The notes under the pieces are model-generated. The model was given only the letters and a program-made list of their open reading frames with translations. It was not told the DNA's origin and searched no databases. From contig NZ_FTOH01000013.1 of the NCBI RefSeq assembly GCF_900156675.1, forward strand, positions 1-56,233: a stretch of 56,233 nucleotides of DNA. The letters are read 5' to 3'. The stretch comes from Thalassolituus maritimus. GTDB lineage: Bacteria > Pseudomonadota > Gammaproteobacteria > Pseudomonadales > Oceanobacteraceae. The stretch's first letter is position 1, and each line of letters begins with the position of its first letter. Below are positions 36,923-49,214 of the stretch, piece by piece. The position numbers were made by a program, and so were the translations under genes.

Positions 36923-38419
36923 TTACCGGATAACCTTCTGTACATCTCCCACAGGACGAACCCACGGCGACTGTTTACGCAGCGAGGATGGCATTGCATT
37001 TACCGCTGCTCTCGCTTCCGCACGGCTGGAGTAGACACCCGACACCACCACAAACCAGTCCTTACCTTTGTAGGTTGTCTGGTATCGATACAAAGTCCCT
37101 GTGACCTGACTCTGCCACTGATCGCGAAAGGTTTCAGCACCCGTGGAGCTGTGCGACCCCAGTAGTTGCACGATATACCCTGACTCAGGCGCCAACAAGG
37201 CTTGTTCGTCAGGAGTGTAAGACGGAGTCTTTGGTTGAGCAGTTGCGGCTTCTACTTGTGCCGCCTGAGGCTGAGCTGCTTCAGCTCTCACAGCCGGAGT
37301 GCCTGAGCCAGCGCCTTCAGTCATCGAGACTGCATCTATTTCAGAAGAACTTTCTGTATTTGCTTTGACGATTTCGCTACCTGAGCCGGCGCTTGGTGCC
37401 TCTTCATTTACAGCACCTGCCTCCTCTCCATCCGTGGGTTCCACGACGACTCTATCGGCAAGCGTTACCCCTTCGCTGTCCCCTGCCTCAGCCTGGTGAC
37501 CAACGTCAGAGTTGAGGTAATTAAAGTCCTTCACGGAATCCAACTGAGCCTGAATCTCGGGCGACAGTTCATCATCCTGAGAAGAAGCTCCCCACTGATA
37601 TATGAATACCATTGCGATAGCAGTAACTACACCAGCAATAGCAAGGATATTGCGGAGGGGGAAACCAGCCGCTGATACCGTCGCCGCTGGGCGCGTCGAG
37701 GAAGAAAGTATCCGTTCACCCTGACGTAGTGCAGGGCCAGGCAAGCACCCGGAGTCCATCATAATGCCTGCCAATTCCTTATCACCGAATGGACAGACCT
37801 CACCATCACCGAAAACACTTGCCATCAAAGCGGCGATTTCCGAATCGGTTAAAGGTTCGACCGCCAATACATGGACAGGAGCCTGAGCCGGCGAATTTCT
37901 GAAGTGAGTTTCGTAGCCTGGTGCGCCGAACAGAATCACAGATATCGCCTGAGGCGCCAACAACGCAAAATGAGCAATATCATTCAGCGTCTCAGCATCT
38001 AACTGATCTGCCTGATCAATAATCAACAACAGGTTACCACCGGCTTCGCTTCTGTCTATTGCCTCGTTACGGATGGCCTCACGTGCTTGAGCACCATCTT
38101 CATGAATAGCCGGCATATCCCAATGAGCAGCGATTGAAGAAAGTATCGCAGGCATCCCCAACATAACGCTTGCTGTTAATAACAAGGTTTCATCAGGAGC
38201 CTCTCTTTGCGCTGCCAGGTTATTGGCAATAAAGGACTTTCCAGCCCCCTCGAAGCCGGTGACCGCAACCAGCAGCTCGCTGTAGGACGCCAGGTGGGAT
38301 AGGAGTTCAACATGACGTTTCTGAGAATCAAGAAGGCTGTGCATAGAGAATGCCTCTTTACCGGCGGAACTGGGCGCCACATTCACGCCTGAAAGGTCCA
38401 GATCAAAATCCGTTTCCAT
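36923..38419 (-). CDS. damX: DamX-like cell-division protein: AAA domain, membrane helix, SPOR domain
   Basis: This 498-residue protein has an N-terminal AAA-type ATPase domain with P-loop GFEGAGKS (55-62) and Walker B NLLLIIDQADQL. One membrane helix follows (about 256-276), then a low-complexity periplasmic linker rich in Ala, Glu and Ser, and a C-terminal SPOR domain (about 418-498; YIVQLLGSHSSTGAETF) that binds denuded septal peptidoglycan. The full AAA domain is the Pseudomonas-type arrangement; E. coli DamX is shorter. It follows aroB by about 20 bases and precedes gltB. The role of the ATPase part is unclear. Confidence 0.9.
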   Translation of the reverse strand: METDFDLDLSGVNVAPSSAGKEAFSMHSLLDSQKRHVELLSHLASYSELLVAVTGFEGAGKSFIANNLAAQREAPDETLLLTASVMLGMPAILSSIAAHWDMPAIHEDGAQAREAIRNEAIDRSEAGGNLLLIIDQADQLDAETLNDIAHFALLAPQAISVILFGAPGYETHFRNSPAQAPVHVLAVEPLTDSEIAALMASVFGDGEVCPFGDKELAGIMMDSGCLPGPALRQGERILSSSTRPAATVSAAGFPLRNILAIAGVVTAIAMVFIYQWGASSQDDELSPEIQAQLDSVKDFNYLNSDVGHQAEAGDSEGVTLADRVVVEPTDGEEAGAVNEEAPSAGSGSEIVKANTESSSEIDAVSMTEGAGSGTPAVRAEAAQPQAAQVEAATAQPKTPSYTPDEQALLAPESGYIVQLLGSHSSTGAETFRDQWQSQVTGTLYRYQTTYKGKDWFVVVSGVYSSRAEARAAVNAMPSSLRKQSPWVRPVGDVQKVIR

Positions 38420-38439
38420 AATTCCTCCAGTCGTTATTT

Positions 38440-39525
38440 TCAGCGGGCCGCGCCATAAGCCATCAGGGTCTCTTCAAGCAGGTCACGTGGAACGTCTGAG
38501 GTAATATAGGCCTGTCCAATCCCCTTAAGCAAGACCAGTCTCAACGCGCCATCAAGAACTTTTTTATCCACCGCCATACGACTGATGTAGTCATCACAAG
38601 ACATGTCCTTTGGCCCTTTCACTGGCAGGTGCGCCGCCTGCAGCAAACGTAAAAGATCGTGTTCGTCCTTTTCAGTCAGGTAACCCAGTCTTTTGCTCAG
38701 ATCAGCTGCCATCATCATACCCGCACCGACCGCCTCACCATGCAACCACTTTCCGTAGCCCTGGTGCGCTTCTATGGCATGGCCAAACGTGTGCCCCAGA
38801 TTCAGTGTCGCGCGAATTCCGCCCTCGCGCTCATCCTGAGCAACGACATCCGCTTTATTTTCACAGGAACGATATATAGCTTCAGCAAGTGACTCATCAT
38901 CCCCCGACATCAGGCCTGCTACATTGTCCTGTAGCCAGAGATAAAACTCAGAGTCAGAGATCAAGCCATATTTGATCACCTCTGCCATCCCTGCAGCCAT
39001 TTCACGAAGCGGCAGAGTTTCCAACGTATCAGTATCGGCAATCACAGCCTGCGGCTGATGGAAAGCACCGATCATATTCTTGCCCAAAGGGTGATTGACC
39101 GCTGTCTTACCGCCTACTGACGAATCAACCTGTGAAAGCAGCGTCGTGGGTACCTGAATAAAATTAACACCGCGTTGATAAGTGGCCGCAGCGAAACCCG
39201 TCATATCACCGATAACGCCTCCACCCAACGCAACGAGAGTAGTTGTCCTGTTATGGCGTCTGTCGAGGAGCTCATCAAAGATCATATTCAAGGTATCGAG
39301 ATCTTTGTACTTTTCGCCGTCCGGCAAAATGACGGTGTCGACCTGATAATCGGTCAGCGCCGACTTCACATCATCAAGATAGATTGGAGCGACCGTTTCA
39401 TTGGTGACAATAAGCACCTGCCGCCCTTTAACATGGGGAGAGTACAGCTCTTTGTTCCGCAGAAGGCCAGGGCCGATGTAAATTGGATAACTACGATCGC
39501 CAAGATCTACGGTAAGGGTCTGCAT
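38440..39525 (-). CDS. aroB: 3-dehydroquinate synthase
   Basis: AroB converts DAHP to 3-dehydroquinate in the shikimate pathway, using NAD and a divalent metal. The 361-residue protein has [19 protein letters not shown], the metal-binding region EVIKYGLI, and [12 protein letters not shown]. Its start overlaps the end of aroK (39525), and damX follows after about 20 bases. The order aroK-aroB-damX is conserved in gammaproteobacteria. Confidence 0.97.
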   Translation of the reverse strand: MQTLTVDLGDRSYPIYIGPGLLRNKELYSPHVKGRQVLIVTNETVAPIYLDDVKSALTDYQVDTVILPDGEKYKDLDTLNMIFDELLDRRHNRTTTLVALGGGVIGDMTGFAAATYQRGVNFIQVPTTLLSQVDSSVGGKTAVNHPLGKNMIGAFHQPQAVIADTDTLETLPLREMAAGMAEVIKYGLISDSEFYLWLQDNVAGLMSGDDESLAEAIYRSCENKADVVAQDEREGGIRATLNLGHTFGHAIEAHQGYGKWLHGEAVGAGMMMAADLSKRLGYLTEKDEHDLLRLLQAAHLPVKGPKDMSCDDYISRMAVDKKVLDGALRLVLLKGIGQAYITSDVPRDLLEETLMAYGAAR

Positions 39526-40037
39526 TATTCACCTTTTAAACGTTTTTTGAGTTCCTGAATTACCCATCTTGGGTTGCGCTGATCCGTTTCAATAATGATA
39601 TCGGCGACAGAGCGATACAACGGATCGCGCTCCGCAAAAAGCTTGCGCAATACTGCCTCAGGGTCGGCCGTCTGGAGTAACGGGCGGTTACGGTCTCGAG
39701 CCGTTCTGGCCAGCTGCTGATCCACAGAAGTACATAGATAGATGACCGTTCCTCTCGAGGCGAGGTGCTGGCGATTCTCACTTCGTAACACAGCACCACC
39801 ACCCGTAGATAGTACGATCCCCTTCTGCTGAGTCAGTTCATCTATGACAGACTCTTCACGCTCGCGAAAGCCCGCCTCACCTTCTTTATCAAAGATCCAG
39901 GGGATATCGGCGCCGCAACGTTCCTCAATTACTTTATCTGAGTCAAAGAACTCGTATTTAAGTTCCTGAGAAAGCAGACGGCCGATGGTGCTTTTTCCAG
40001 CACCCATCGGCCCAATAAGAAATACAGACTGTGTCAT
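39525..40037 (-). CDS. aroK: Shikimate kinase I
   Basis: AroK phosphorylates shikimate with ATP. The 170-residue protein has the P-loop GPMGAGKS (9-16), the substrate Asp/Arg region ([20 protein letters not shown]), and GGGAVLR. The start is ATG 40037; the pilQ stop lies at 40040-40042, so the two genes nearly touch. An in-frame TTG at 40043 is less likely. Confidence 0.96.
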   Translation of the reverse strand: MTQSVFLIGPMGAGKSTIGRLLSQELKYEFFDSDKVIEERCGADIPWIFDKEGEAGFREREESVIDELTQQKGIVLSTGGGAVLRSENRQHLASRGTVIYLCTSVDQQLARTARDRNRPLLQTADPEAVLRKLFAERDPLYRSVADIIIETDQRNPRWVIQELKKRLKGE

Positions 40038-40039
40038 TT

Positions 40040-42139
40040 TCAACGTGCTGAGAGCGTTTCCTTAACCAGTCGGGGAGTGATAAATACGAGAAGCTCACTC
40101 TTCTCTTCCTGTTCGCTAGTGCGACGGAACAGAGCACCGATTAAAGGCAGGTCGCCAAAGAATGGTGTTTTAGTAACCTGGCGAATTTCCTCTGAACGGA
40201 AGATACCGCCAAGAACAATGGTTTCACCGTTTTCTACCAGTACCTGAGTTTCTACGGCGTTGGTATCGATCGCTGGGCCAGCAGTCGTCAATTCACCGAC
40301 TGAGTCCTGGTTAATCAAGAGATCCATAATAATGCGGTCGTCCGGTGTAATCTGTGGTGTCACCTCAAGACGAAGTACCGCAGACTTGAACGCTACGTTC
40401 GCAGCACCACTCGAGCTGGCTTGTAGATATGGAATCTCGGTGCCTGATTCAATTGATGCCGTCTGTCCATCTGCCGTAATTACCCGAGGCTGCGATACAA
40501 TCTCTGCGCGACCTTCACGCTCAATCGCAGACAGCTCTAAATCCAAAAGGAAGTCAGCGGTCTGGTATCCGATAGCGAACGTCGTTGCCGCAGTATCCGT
40601 AACGCCTAAGTTCACAACATCCGAAGTCTCAAGGTCAATTGTCTCACTTGTTGTGCCAGTCGTGGCTCGATCAAATAATATCTGATTTCCCTCATCAAGG
40701 GTCGCCTTACTTCCGCCGAAAGTAGTCCAGTTATCTCCGTTATTCTGGAATCCGGCACCGCCCCATTGAACACCCAGCTCCTCACCAACACTGGTAGTCG
40801 CTACAACAATTCGCGCTTCAATAAGCACCTGACGCACCGGCACATCGAGCATCTGCAGCGCTTCGCGTACCTTTTCAAGATTTTTTGCGGAATCTTTCAT
40901 TAATAAGGTATTGGTACGGCCATCTACAACGGCCGTTCCACGTTCGGAAAGCAGTCCTTGTTCTGAAGTCAGGAGCTCCGCCAGGTCAGTAGCTTTCGCA
41001 TACTTCAACTGCATGTACTCTGTAACCAATGGCGCCAGCTCTTCAACCTGACGTACAGCTTCCAGCTCAACTTTTTCACGGGCTGCGATCTCTTCAGCAG
41101 GAGCGATGAGTAATACCGACCCCATCTGACGCTGGCCAAGCCCCTTGGTTTTCAACACAAGGTCCAGCGCTTGGTCCCATGGCACATTCTGCAGACGCAG
41201 CGTAATGTTGCCACCAACTGAATCTGAAGCGACCAGGTTGAGGCCAGTGAAGTCCGCAATCAGCTGCAGCACTGCACGTACCTCAATATCCTGGAAATTC
41301 AGCGATAATTTCTCACCAGTAAACGGAAACTGCTTCTCTGCTACCGCGTCTTCGCCAGCTGGCGGCTCTGATACGTTAATCGATAAAAGCTTATCAGTCT
41401 GATATGCGAGGTATTCGAAATCCGCGGACAAAGGTTCAATAACAATGCGAGCACTGCCAGCCTCAACGTTAGCATCAACAAACTTCACCGGTGTTGCAAA
41501 GTCGGTAACATCCAGACGACGACTCAAAGCCTCCGGCAGCGATGCCCCATCAATATCTGCGATAATTTTCCCACCCTCACGGCGAATATTTGCAGATGCG
41601 CTATCGTCACTCAGTGTAATCTGGACCTGACCTTCACCTTGATTCCCACGACGAAAATCAACGTTTACGATTTTTATATCACTACCTGGCTGTACCATTT
41701 CACCAGTAGCGGTTATTTGCTGATTGCCTGCAAACTCCTCATTCGCGTCCGACTCACCGATACGAACGAACAGTCGGTTGCCCTGCACCGCGGTTGTATA
41801 ACCCACCAGCTGATTCAGGTTTATCACCAGTCGCGACCGATCTTTTGCTTCCACAACAGTAGCGCTTCTGGCATTACCGTTACCGATATCATGGCGTTTA
41901 GTTGAAAGTGCGCTGTCAACTCCTGGCAGATCGAGGGCAATCCTGGCTGGTTTCTCAATTGTATAACCACTGACCTCTGGTGGTGCTGAGTCAAATACAA
42001 GCTCAAGCTGCGTAACATCTCCAGGAGCTGTGGAGAAATTCAGATCGGTTAATGTCGCCGCCATAGCTCCCACTGACCAGAAAGCTGGGACACATAATAG
42101 AGCGCAACCAAGAGTGCGAATGTTGTTCATGATTTTCAT
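40040..42139 (-). CDS. pilQ: Type IV pilus secretin PilQ
   Basis: PilQ forms the outer-membrane ring through which the type IV pilus passes. The 699-residue protein has a signal peptide ending in VGAMA, two AMIN domains (about 28-120 and 155-255) that bind peptidoglycan, a STN/N0 domain (about 285-345), an N1 domain (about 365-440), and the C-terminal secretin ([55 protein letters not shown]). ATG 42139 follows GGGAGA. It follows pilP by two bases and is the last pil gene of the operon. Confidence 0.96.
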   Translation of the reverse strand: MKIMNNIRTLGCALLCVPAFWSVGAMAATLTDLNFSTAPGDVTQLELVFDSAPPEVSGYTIEKPARIALDLPGVDSALSTKRHDIGNGNARSATVVEAKDRSRLVINLNQLVGYTTAVQGNRLFVRIGESDANEEFAGNQQITATGEMVQPGSDIKIVNVDFRRGNQGEGQVQITLSDDSASANIRREGGKIIADIDGASLPEALSRRLDVTDFATPVKFVDANVEAGSARIVIEPLSADFEYLAYQTDKLLSINVSEPPAGEDAVAEKQFPFTGEKLSLNFQDIEVRAVLQLIADFTGLNLVASDSVGGNITLRLQNVPWDQALDLVLKTKGLGQRQMGSVLLIAPAEEIAAREKVELEAVRQVEELAPLVTEYMQLKYAKATDLAELLTSEQGLLSERGTAVVDGRTNTLLMKDSAKNLEKVREALQMLDVPVRQVLIEARIVVATTSVGEELGVQWGGAGFQNNGDNWTTFGGSKATLDEGNQILFDRATTGTTSETIDLETSDVVNLGVTDTAATTFAIGYQTADFLLDLELSAIEREGRAEIVSQPRVITADGQTASIESGTEIPYLQASSSGAANVAFKSAVLRLEVTPQITPDDRIIMDLLINQDSVGELTTAGPAIDTNAVETQVLVENGETIVLGGIFRSEEIRQVTKTPFFGDLPLIGALFRRTSEQEEKSELLVFITPRLVKETLSAR

Positions 42140-42141
42140 AA

Positions 42142-42684
42142 TTATTCTCCCGGCGCTCCGTTGAGAGCCAACGTTCTTGGCCGCTCAAGCCAGCCACCCT
42201 GTCCATCAGGTACAATTTCAATTAAGTTCACGCGGTCGCTCTCGACGGATACGACCCGGCCATGATTGCGTCCCATGTATTCGCCTTTACGCACTTTAAC
42301 CACTCCGCCTTCACCGTCTCTGATGAGCGCCCAAAGGTCTCCCTCTGGTTTCTGTAAAGTCCCAACCATACCGAGAGCATCAATGGCGAACTGTTCCAGA
42401 TACTCCCGCACCCGATCAGGATCAGGTCGGATATCCAGGCCGTTACTATTCAGACGATTTACATCTTCAGGAATAATTGGCACGGAAAATGGCGAACGCA
42501 AAGCGGACGCACTGTAGCTAAAAGCTTCGTAGGGCTTAAATTCGGGAATCGGCTCAACCCGACCTCTCGGCTGGTTGCCAACATCCTGCACATATCGCTG
42601 CAGATCAGACGTATTACCAGAGGCAGTGCAGCCCACCGTTCCGAGAGTTACTATCCCCAGCATTACACATTTTAAAACATGCAT
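42142..42684 (-). CDS. pilP: Type IV pilus lipoprotein PilP
   Basis: PilP is an inner-membrane lipoprotein that links PilN/PilO to the PilQ secretin. The product of 180 residues starts with a lipoprotein signal and lipobox GTVGC (Cys19). A flexible linker and the beta domain with MVGTLQKPEGDLWALIRDGE and VRKGEYMGRNHGRVVS follow. ATG 42684 with GGGGCGG upstream gives a correct signal; its first bases overlap the pilO end. It starts before pilQ in the coupled operon. Confidence 0.94.
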   Translation of the reverse strand: MHVLKCVMLGIVTLGTVGCTASGNTSDLQRYVQDVGNQPRGRVEPIPEFKPYEAFSYSASALRSPFSVPIIPEDVNRLNSNGLDIRPDPDRVREYLEQFAIDALGMVGTLQKPEGDLWALIRDGEGGVVKVRKGEYMGRNHGRVVSVESDRVNLIEIVPDGQGGWLERPRTLALNGAPGE

Positions 42685-42685
42685 A

Positions 42686-43318
42686 TTACCGCCCCTTACT
42701 TTCAGCATCGTATTGATAGGTCTTTGCCAGGATTTTCATAGACAGCTGCTCCTGACGATCACCCTTACTGATACTAAAGTCATGCAAAGTTACAATACGG
42801 GGAAGGGAAGCGACGCCCGAGACGAACGCACCCATCTCATGATACCCACCACTGACCTCGATATTGATCGGGAGCTCTTTATAAAATTCAGAACTCACCA
42901 TATCAGAGGGGTCTATCTTCTTAAGATTCAGGCCTGCGTTTAACGCAGTCGCGCTGATGTCATCTATCAACCCCGGAACCTCAGTGTCCTTCGGAAGCTG
43001 CTTCAGAAGAGATCCAAAACTGTTTTCCATTTCAACCATCTGAGCTTTGTACTCACTCAGGTTAGCAACCCGGAAGGCTTTGTTCTCAAAATCTCTTTTC
43101 AACTGCTGCTCCTGACTTTCAAGGCGATCAAGCGAGGCCCTTTCACCATCAATCAAAAAGAAATAACTGAATAGAGCAAGTCCCAGGACGATCAGTGCAC
43201 AGAAAGCGACCTTGCCTATTAGTGGCCAGGAGCCAATCTTATCGAATTCAATATCACTGAGATCGAACCCTTGAATCTGCTCAAGCATCGACCCCATTGT
43301 TGCTTTATTATCAGCCAT
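42686..43318 (-). CDS. pilO: Type IV pilus alignment protein PilO
   Basis: PilO is a bitopic inner-membrane protein that pairs with PilN. The 210-residue product has a short cytoplasmic N terminus, one membrane helix (about 32-52), a coiled coil (60-110), and a ferredoxin-like domain in the periplasm. Its start overlaps the end of pilN by eight bases. Both neighbours and length match the family. Confidence 0.93.
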   Translation of the reverse strand: MADNKATMGSMLEQIQGFDLSDIEFDKIGSWPLIGKVAFCALIVLGLALFSYFFLIDGERASLDRLESQEQQLKRDFENKAFRVANLSEYKAQMVEMENSFGSLLKQLPKDTEVPGLIDDISATALNAGLNLKKIDPSDMVSSEFYKELPINIEVSGGYHEMGAFVSGVASLPRIVTLHDFSISKGDRQEQLSMKILAKTYQYDAESKGR

Positions 43319-43870
43319 TATCGGGGTCCTCCTCGGCTTTAGGGGTAATTCTGGTCACGGTCATCTCAAATTCATTTACGCCCTGCGACTTGGCCTCAAC
43401 GCTCATCAATACCGGATCCCGGAACCATTCAGACTGATCGAAGTTACGCATGAGCGCAGACACTCGATTATTGGATGATGCTACCCCAGATATTTTCACA
43501 CTGTTGCCGCTCGTAACGAGTGACGTCAGGTGTAGGTCATCAGGCACCGCCCGAACCACCTCATCGAACAACCTTACGATAACAGGCCTGTTTCCCTGTA
43601 ATGCCTGAATCAGCTCCATACGCTCAATCAGTTCCGAGCGCGTTTCTTTCAACTCTCGAATCTCGAGAATTTTCTTGTCCAGGGCAGCAATCTCATTCTG
43701 TAGATAACTATTTCTCAAGCGCTGACTGCTTTGAGCGGAATCGTAGTAGCTGTAAACAGCAAATATTGCAGCCAACGTAACAGCAACAACAACCCCGATA
43801 ACAACATAGAAATTTTTGTTGCGTTCTTCGCGTAGTTCTTCACGCCAAGGTAATAAGTTAATATTCGCCA

Positions 43871-43871
<1 letters not shown>
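43311..43871 (-). CDS. pilN: Type IV pilus alignment protein PilN
   Basis: PilN binds PilM through its N-terminal INLLPWREELRE motif (4-15 here), then spans the membrane once (about 22-43), continues as a coiled coil (48-80), and ends in a periplasmic ferredoxin-like domain. The 186-residue length is normal. The ATG overlaps the pilM stop by one base. Confidence 0.95.
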
Positions 43872-45047
<1,176 letters not shown>

Positions 45048-45099
45048 GCCGCATCCCGCATGATAGCTGGCTTTTTCAGGAATTTAACGATCTTTTTAT

Positions 45100-47640
45100 A
45101 TGAATATGGCAACTCCGCTCCTTAAGTTCACAATCTGGCTGTTTTTGTCTATCGGAGCCGGAACGACCATGGCCATAACCGGTGTTTATCTTTACTTAGC
45201 GCCGACGCTCCCCGATGCAGAAACACTGAAAGATGTAGATCTTCAAACCCCTCTGCGCGTTTACACGGCAGACGGACTTCTGATAACGGAGTATGGCGAG
45301 AAGCGCCGAACCCCTATTACATATCAGGAAATCCCCCCTCAATTCATTGACGCACTTCTCGCTTCTGAAGATGACGGCTTTTTTGAGCACTCAGGAATAG
45401 ACCTGAAAGGCCTCGCAAGAGCGGTATTTGACCTGGTGACCACCGGCCGGAAGAAGTCAGGGGGCAGTACGATCACCATGCAGGTCGCTAAAAACTACTA
45501 CTTGAGTAGCGAAAAGACCTTTACCCGGAAGTTCACCGAGATTCTGCTTGCACTGAAAATTGAGAAGGCGCTGACCAAAGAGGAAATCCTTGAACTCTAT
45601 GTAAACAAAATCTATCTGGGTAAACGCGCATACGGTATCGAGGCCGCCTCTCAGGTCTACTATGGTAAGTCGATCACCGAGCTGAACCTGGCAGAGCTGG
45701 CGATGATTGCCGGCTTGCCACAGGCCCCCTCGGCAGCAAATCCGATACGCAGCCCAGAACGGGCTGTTTCTCGTCGTAACTACGTTCTTGCTCGCATGTA
45801 TAACCTCGGAAAAATCTCAGAAGCCGAGTTCCAACAGAGTATCCGCCAGCCCGCGACAGCTCGATATCACGGTGCAACCTCCGAGATCAGTGCTCCTTAT
45901 GTTGCCGAGATGATTCGTCAGGAAATGATCAGACGTTACGGCAACAAAGCCTACACGTCCGGGTACAGCGTCTACACCACCATTAATTCAGCGCGACAGC
46001 GTGCTGCCAACGCTGCCTTACAGAAAGGCCTTCTGAAGTACGACCGGGACCATGGTTACCGCGGTACTCAGACTTCCTACGCTGTTATCCCCCTGAATGT
46101 TCCGGAAGCGCCGGAGCTCGAAGAGTGGATAGCACAGGCCGACCCAGCAAAGGATGTAGACTGGCCGCAGACCCTTGAAGCATGGGAAGAGAAGCTTCGT
46201 GACCTGGGCGACTTCGGTATTATCGAACCAGCCGTCGTCATGAACGCTACTGAAGAGGGTGCCTGGGTATACAGTATCGGTAAAATACGCTGGCTACCTT
46301 TTGCAGGAATGACTTGGGCAGCGCCATACCTGAGCGTCAATTCGGTTGGAAATGCTCCCGAGAATGCCCTCGATGTTATCAGAAACGGTGACCTGATCTG
46401 GCTCGAAGCAACGCCCTCTGAGTTGAAGCTTGCTCAGGTCCCGGAAGCAGAAGGCGCTCTGGTTTCTATGAACCCTCACAACGGGGCGATCGAAGCTCTT
46501 GTCGGTGGTTTCTCAAACTCAGACAACCAATTTAACCGGGCGACTCAGGCCGAGCGCCAGCCAGGCTCCGCTTTTAAACCCTTTATCTACAGCGCGGCGC
46601 TGGACAACGGCTTCACCACAGCCAGCCTGATTAACGATGCACCTGTCGTATTCAAAGATGCCAGCCTCGAAAGCACCTGGCGCCCAGAGAATTACAGCGG
46701 CAAGTTTTACGGGCCGACCCGCCTGCGGCAGGCTCTTTACCGCTCTCAGAATCTGGTGTCGATCCGCATTCTGAAACAGATGGGACCGGCCACCGCGGTT
46801 CGCTACATTCAGGATTTTGGTTTTAACCCAGCACGCCTGAATAAAGACCTCTCTCTCGCGTTAGGCGCATCAGCGGTAACTCCTCTCGACATGGCGACGG
46901 GCTATAGCGCCTTCGCAAATGGTGGCTACAAGGTAAGCCCCTTCGTAATGCAAAGCATAATCTCCGATACGGGCGAAGTGCTTTACGAGGCCAACCCAAC
47001 ACTCGCAATGGCACCACCAGAAGAGGATGCAACCGGCAACTCTGTCAACGAAGGCACAGCCCACAGCAACCCGACGTCCGAGATTAACGCCGAACAAACA
47101 GACAAGGTTGAGGCACCCACCCTATATGCAGAGCGCATAATGTCGCCAGAGAACCATTACCTCACGGTGAGTATGATGCGGGATGTTGTCCGCAGAGGCA
47201 CAGGTAGAAAAGCGCTGGCGCTGGGCAGAAACGATCTCGCCGGCAAAACGGGGACCACGAACGATCAGAAAGACGCCTGGTTTTCCGGCTTTAATCCCGA
47301 CCTTGTAGCCACTGTCTGGATCGGTTTCGACCAGCCAACCACGTTGGGTCGCTGGGCATCCGGTGGGGGCACCGCGCTCCCGGTTTGGGTCGATTATATG
47401 AGAGAAGCTCTTGATGGCGCTCCGGAAGAACATTTCGAACAACCTGAAGGAATTGTCACTGTTCGAATTGATCCGGATAGCGGACTATTGGCTTCACCGG
47501 GCCAGAAAGATGCCATATTTGAATACTTCAAGGCTGGGTCCGCTCCAACGGAATATGCCAGAACGAAAGACATCATCCCCTACCAGGAAGACGAAGGCGG
47601 TTCAGGGGGAGGCAGCGTCATCCCAGAGCAGCTTTTCTGA
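45100..47640 (+). CDS. mrcA: Penicillin-binding protein 1A
   Basis: PBP1A polymerises and cross-links peptidoglycan at the inner membrane. The 846-residue protein has one N-terminal helix (10-33), a GT51 glycosyltransferase domain with catalytic Glu90 (SEDDGFFEHSG) and GGSTITMQVAKN, an OB-like insert, and a transpeptidase domain with Ser490 (PGSAFKPF), SQN, and KTGTT (716-720). A Gly/Ser/Pro tail ends the protein. It is also called ponA. It diverges from pilM, as in Pseudomonas, and ends before a bidirectional terminator. Confidence 0.96.
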   Translation: MNMATPLLKFTIWLFLSIGAGTTMAITGVYLYLAPTLPDAETLKDVDLQTPLRVYTADGLLITEYGEKRRTPITYQEIPPQFIDALLASEDDGFFEHSGIDLKGLARAVFDLVTTGRKKSGGSTITMQVAKNYYLSSEKTFTRKFTEILLALKIEKALTKEEILELYVNKIYLGKRAYGIEAASQVYYGKSITELNLAELAMIAGLPQAPSAANPIRSPERAVSRRNYVLARMYNLGKISEAEFQQSIRQPATARYHGATSEISAPYVAEMIRQEMIRRYGNKAYTSGYSVYTTINSARQRAANAALQKGLLKYDRDHGYRGTQTSYAVIPLNVPEAPELEEWIAQADPAKDVDWPQTLEAWEEKLRDLGDFGIIEPAVVMNATEEGAWVYSIGKIRWLPFAGMTWAAPYLSVNSVGNAPENALDVIRNGDLIWLEATPSELKLAQVPEAEGALVSMNPHNGAIEALVGGFSNSDNQFNRATQAERQPGSAFKPFIYSAALDNGFTTASLINDAPVVFKDASLESTWRPENYSGKFYGPTRLRQALYRSQNLVSIRILKQMGPATAVRYIQDFGFNPARLNKDLSLALGASAVTPLDMATGYSAFANGGYKVSPFVMQSIISDTGEVLYEANPTLAMAPPEEDATGNSVNEGTAHSNPTSEINAEQTDKVEAPTLYAERIMSPENHYLTVSMMRDVVRRGTGRKALALGRNDLAGKTGTTNDQKDAWFSGFNPDLVATVWIGFDQPTTLGRWASGGGTALPVWVDYMREALDGAPEEHFEQPEGIVTVRIDPDSGLLASPGQKDAIFEYFKAGSAPTEYARTKDIIPYQEDEGGSGGGSVIPEQLF

Positions 47641-47664
47641 CCCTGCATCCGTCACTATGAAATA

Positions 47665-47692
47665 AAAAAGCCCGGCAATTGCCGGGCTTTTT
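47665..47692. terminator. Bidirectional terminator between mrcA and the FAD dehydrogenase gene
   Basis: A perfect palindrome of AAAAAGCCCGGCAA and its complement (28 bp) ends in five T on either strand. It serves both convergent genes, whose stops lie 24 and 29 bases away. Confidence 0.93.
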
Positions 47693-47721
47693 ACTGTCTG
47701 AGTGTCTATGCAGTCGTCCGC

Positions 47722-49149
47722 TCAGGCGTCGATCAACTTACCTGGGTTCATGATGTTATTCGGGTCGAACACCTTTTTAACTGCACGCATATAAGCGATT
47801 TCTGCCGCAGAGCGCGTGTATTCCAGATACGGTTTTTTAGTCATACCTACGCCGTGTTCCGCAGACACAGAGCCCTGATACTTTTCCACGATCTCGAATA
47901 CCCAGGTCGATACCTTGCCGCAACGTTCGAAGAATTCTTCTTTCGCCAGGTCATCAGGCTTCAGAATATTCAGGTGCAGGTTACCGTCACCAATGTGACC
48001 AAACCAGATGATCTCAAAGTCTGGGTATTCACGGGTTACGATCTCATCGATGTCGCGCAGGAACGGCGGTACTTTAGAGACCACAACCGAGATGTCGTTC
48101 TTGTACGGCGTCCATTCAGAAATTGTTTCAGAAATGTCTTCACGCAGACGCCACAGGTTCGCCGCCTGAGTTTCGCTCTGACTGATCACACCATCGACGA
48201 CCCAGCCTTCTTCCATACATTTTTCGAACTGCACCATCGCCTGATCCATGTCGGCATCCGTCACAGCTTCAAATTCGATCAGAGCGTAGAAATCCGTGCT
48301 GGTTTCAAACGGAGCAGGCACATCGCCTCGTGCCAGTACTTTCTGCATCGCTTTGTCAGAGAAGAACTCAAATGCGGTCAGGTCCATAGTCGACTGGAAC
48401 TGGCTCAGCACTTTCATTACGTCGTCCAGTTCTGGGATACCAAGCACCAGCACGGTCAGGTTTTTCGGTGTGCGAGTCAGGCGCATGGTCGCTTCAGTCA
48501 CAAAGCCGAGCGTACCTTCACCACCGATGAAAAGCTGGCGCATATCGTAACCGGTGTTGTTTTTCATCAGGTCTTTATTCAGTTCGAGGATCTCGCCCTC
48601 CCCCGTCACGACCGTCATACCAGCAACCCAGTCCCGGGTCATACCCCAGCGGATCACTTTAATACCGCCGGCATTCGTTGAGATGTTTCCACCAATCTGA
48701 CTGGAGCCCGCAGAAGCAAAATCAACCGGATAGAACAGATCATGCTCTTCAGCAAAGGTCTGCAGCTGCTCTGTAATGACGCCCGCACCACACTTAACCG
48801 TACGGTCAGTCGCATTGAAATCAGAAATCTGATTCATGTAATCAAAGGCAACCACAACCTCGCCGTTAGCAGCAACAGCACCAGCACTCAGGCCTGTACG
48901 CCCACCCGATGGTACCAGGGCAACGTTCTGAGCGTTTGCAAATTTTACAATGTCAGCGACTTGCTGCGTTGTCTTCGGGAAAACAATTGCAGATGGCTTC
49001 GGTGGATAGATCTTGGTCCAGTCCTTACCAAAGGTCTCAAGAGAATCGGCATCAGTGCGCACTTTGTCTGCGCCAACAATGGCTGAAAGCTGCTCAACCA
49101 GAGCGTCTTGTGTCAACGTGGTCATGGAGTTACCCGATGTTTGAATCAT
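47722..49149 (-). CDS. FAD-dependent D-2-hydroxyglutarate dehydrogenase (GlcD-like)
   Basis: This protein of about 475 residues has the PCMH FAD-binding fold (VALVPSGGRTGLSAGAVA, DFASAGSSQIGGNISTNAGG) and the C-terminal FAD-oxidase domain (WFGHIGDGNLHLNIL, VSAEHGVGMTKKPYLEYTRS). It oxidises a D-2-hydroxy acid and passes electrons onward. The specific call is by context: it lies divergent from serA. SerA of this type can reduce 2-oxoglutarate to D-2-hydroxyglutarate, and a neighbouring dehydrogenase recycles it, as shown in Pseudomonas. D-lactate dehydrogenase is the alternative. ATG 49149 has GAGG at good spacing; ATG 49125 is also possible. Confidence 0.88.
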   Translation of the reverse strand: MIQTSGNSMTTLTQDALVEQLSAIVGADKVRTDADSLETFGKDWTKIYPPKPSAIVFPKTTQQVADIVKFANAQNVALVPSGGRTGLSAGAVAANGEVVVAFDYMNQISDFNATDRTVKCGAGVITEQLQTFAEEHDLFYPVDFASAGSSQIGGNISTNAGGIKVIRWGMTRDWVAGMTVVTGEGEILELNKDLMKNNTGYDMRQLFIGGEGTLGFVTEATMRLTRTPKNLTVLVLGIPELDDVMKVLSQFQSTMDLTAFEFFSDKAMQKVLARGDVPAPFETSTDFYALIEFEAVTDADMDQAMVQFEKCMEEGWVVDGVISQSETQAANLWRLREDISETISEWTPYKNDISVVVSKVPPFLRDIDEIVTREYPDFEIIWFGHIGDGNLHLNILKPDDLAKEEFFERCGKVSTWVFEIVEKYQGSVSAEHGVGMTKKPYLEYTRSAAEIAYMRAVKKVFDPNNIMNPGKLIDA

Positions 49150-49214
49150 ATTCACCTCGAATTGAGCAATATTCGTGTTGAATTCATGCTCTGAGGCTCA
49201 CTTTAATAAAGGTA

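Noticed and set aside
47854-48681. 275-codon plus-strand frame inside the FAD dehydrogenase gene
   Set aside because: Antisense to a conserved enzyme; Phe/His-rich composition with no recognisable domain.
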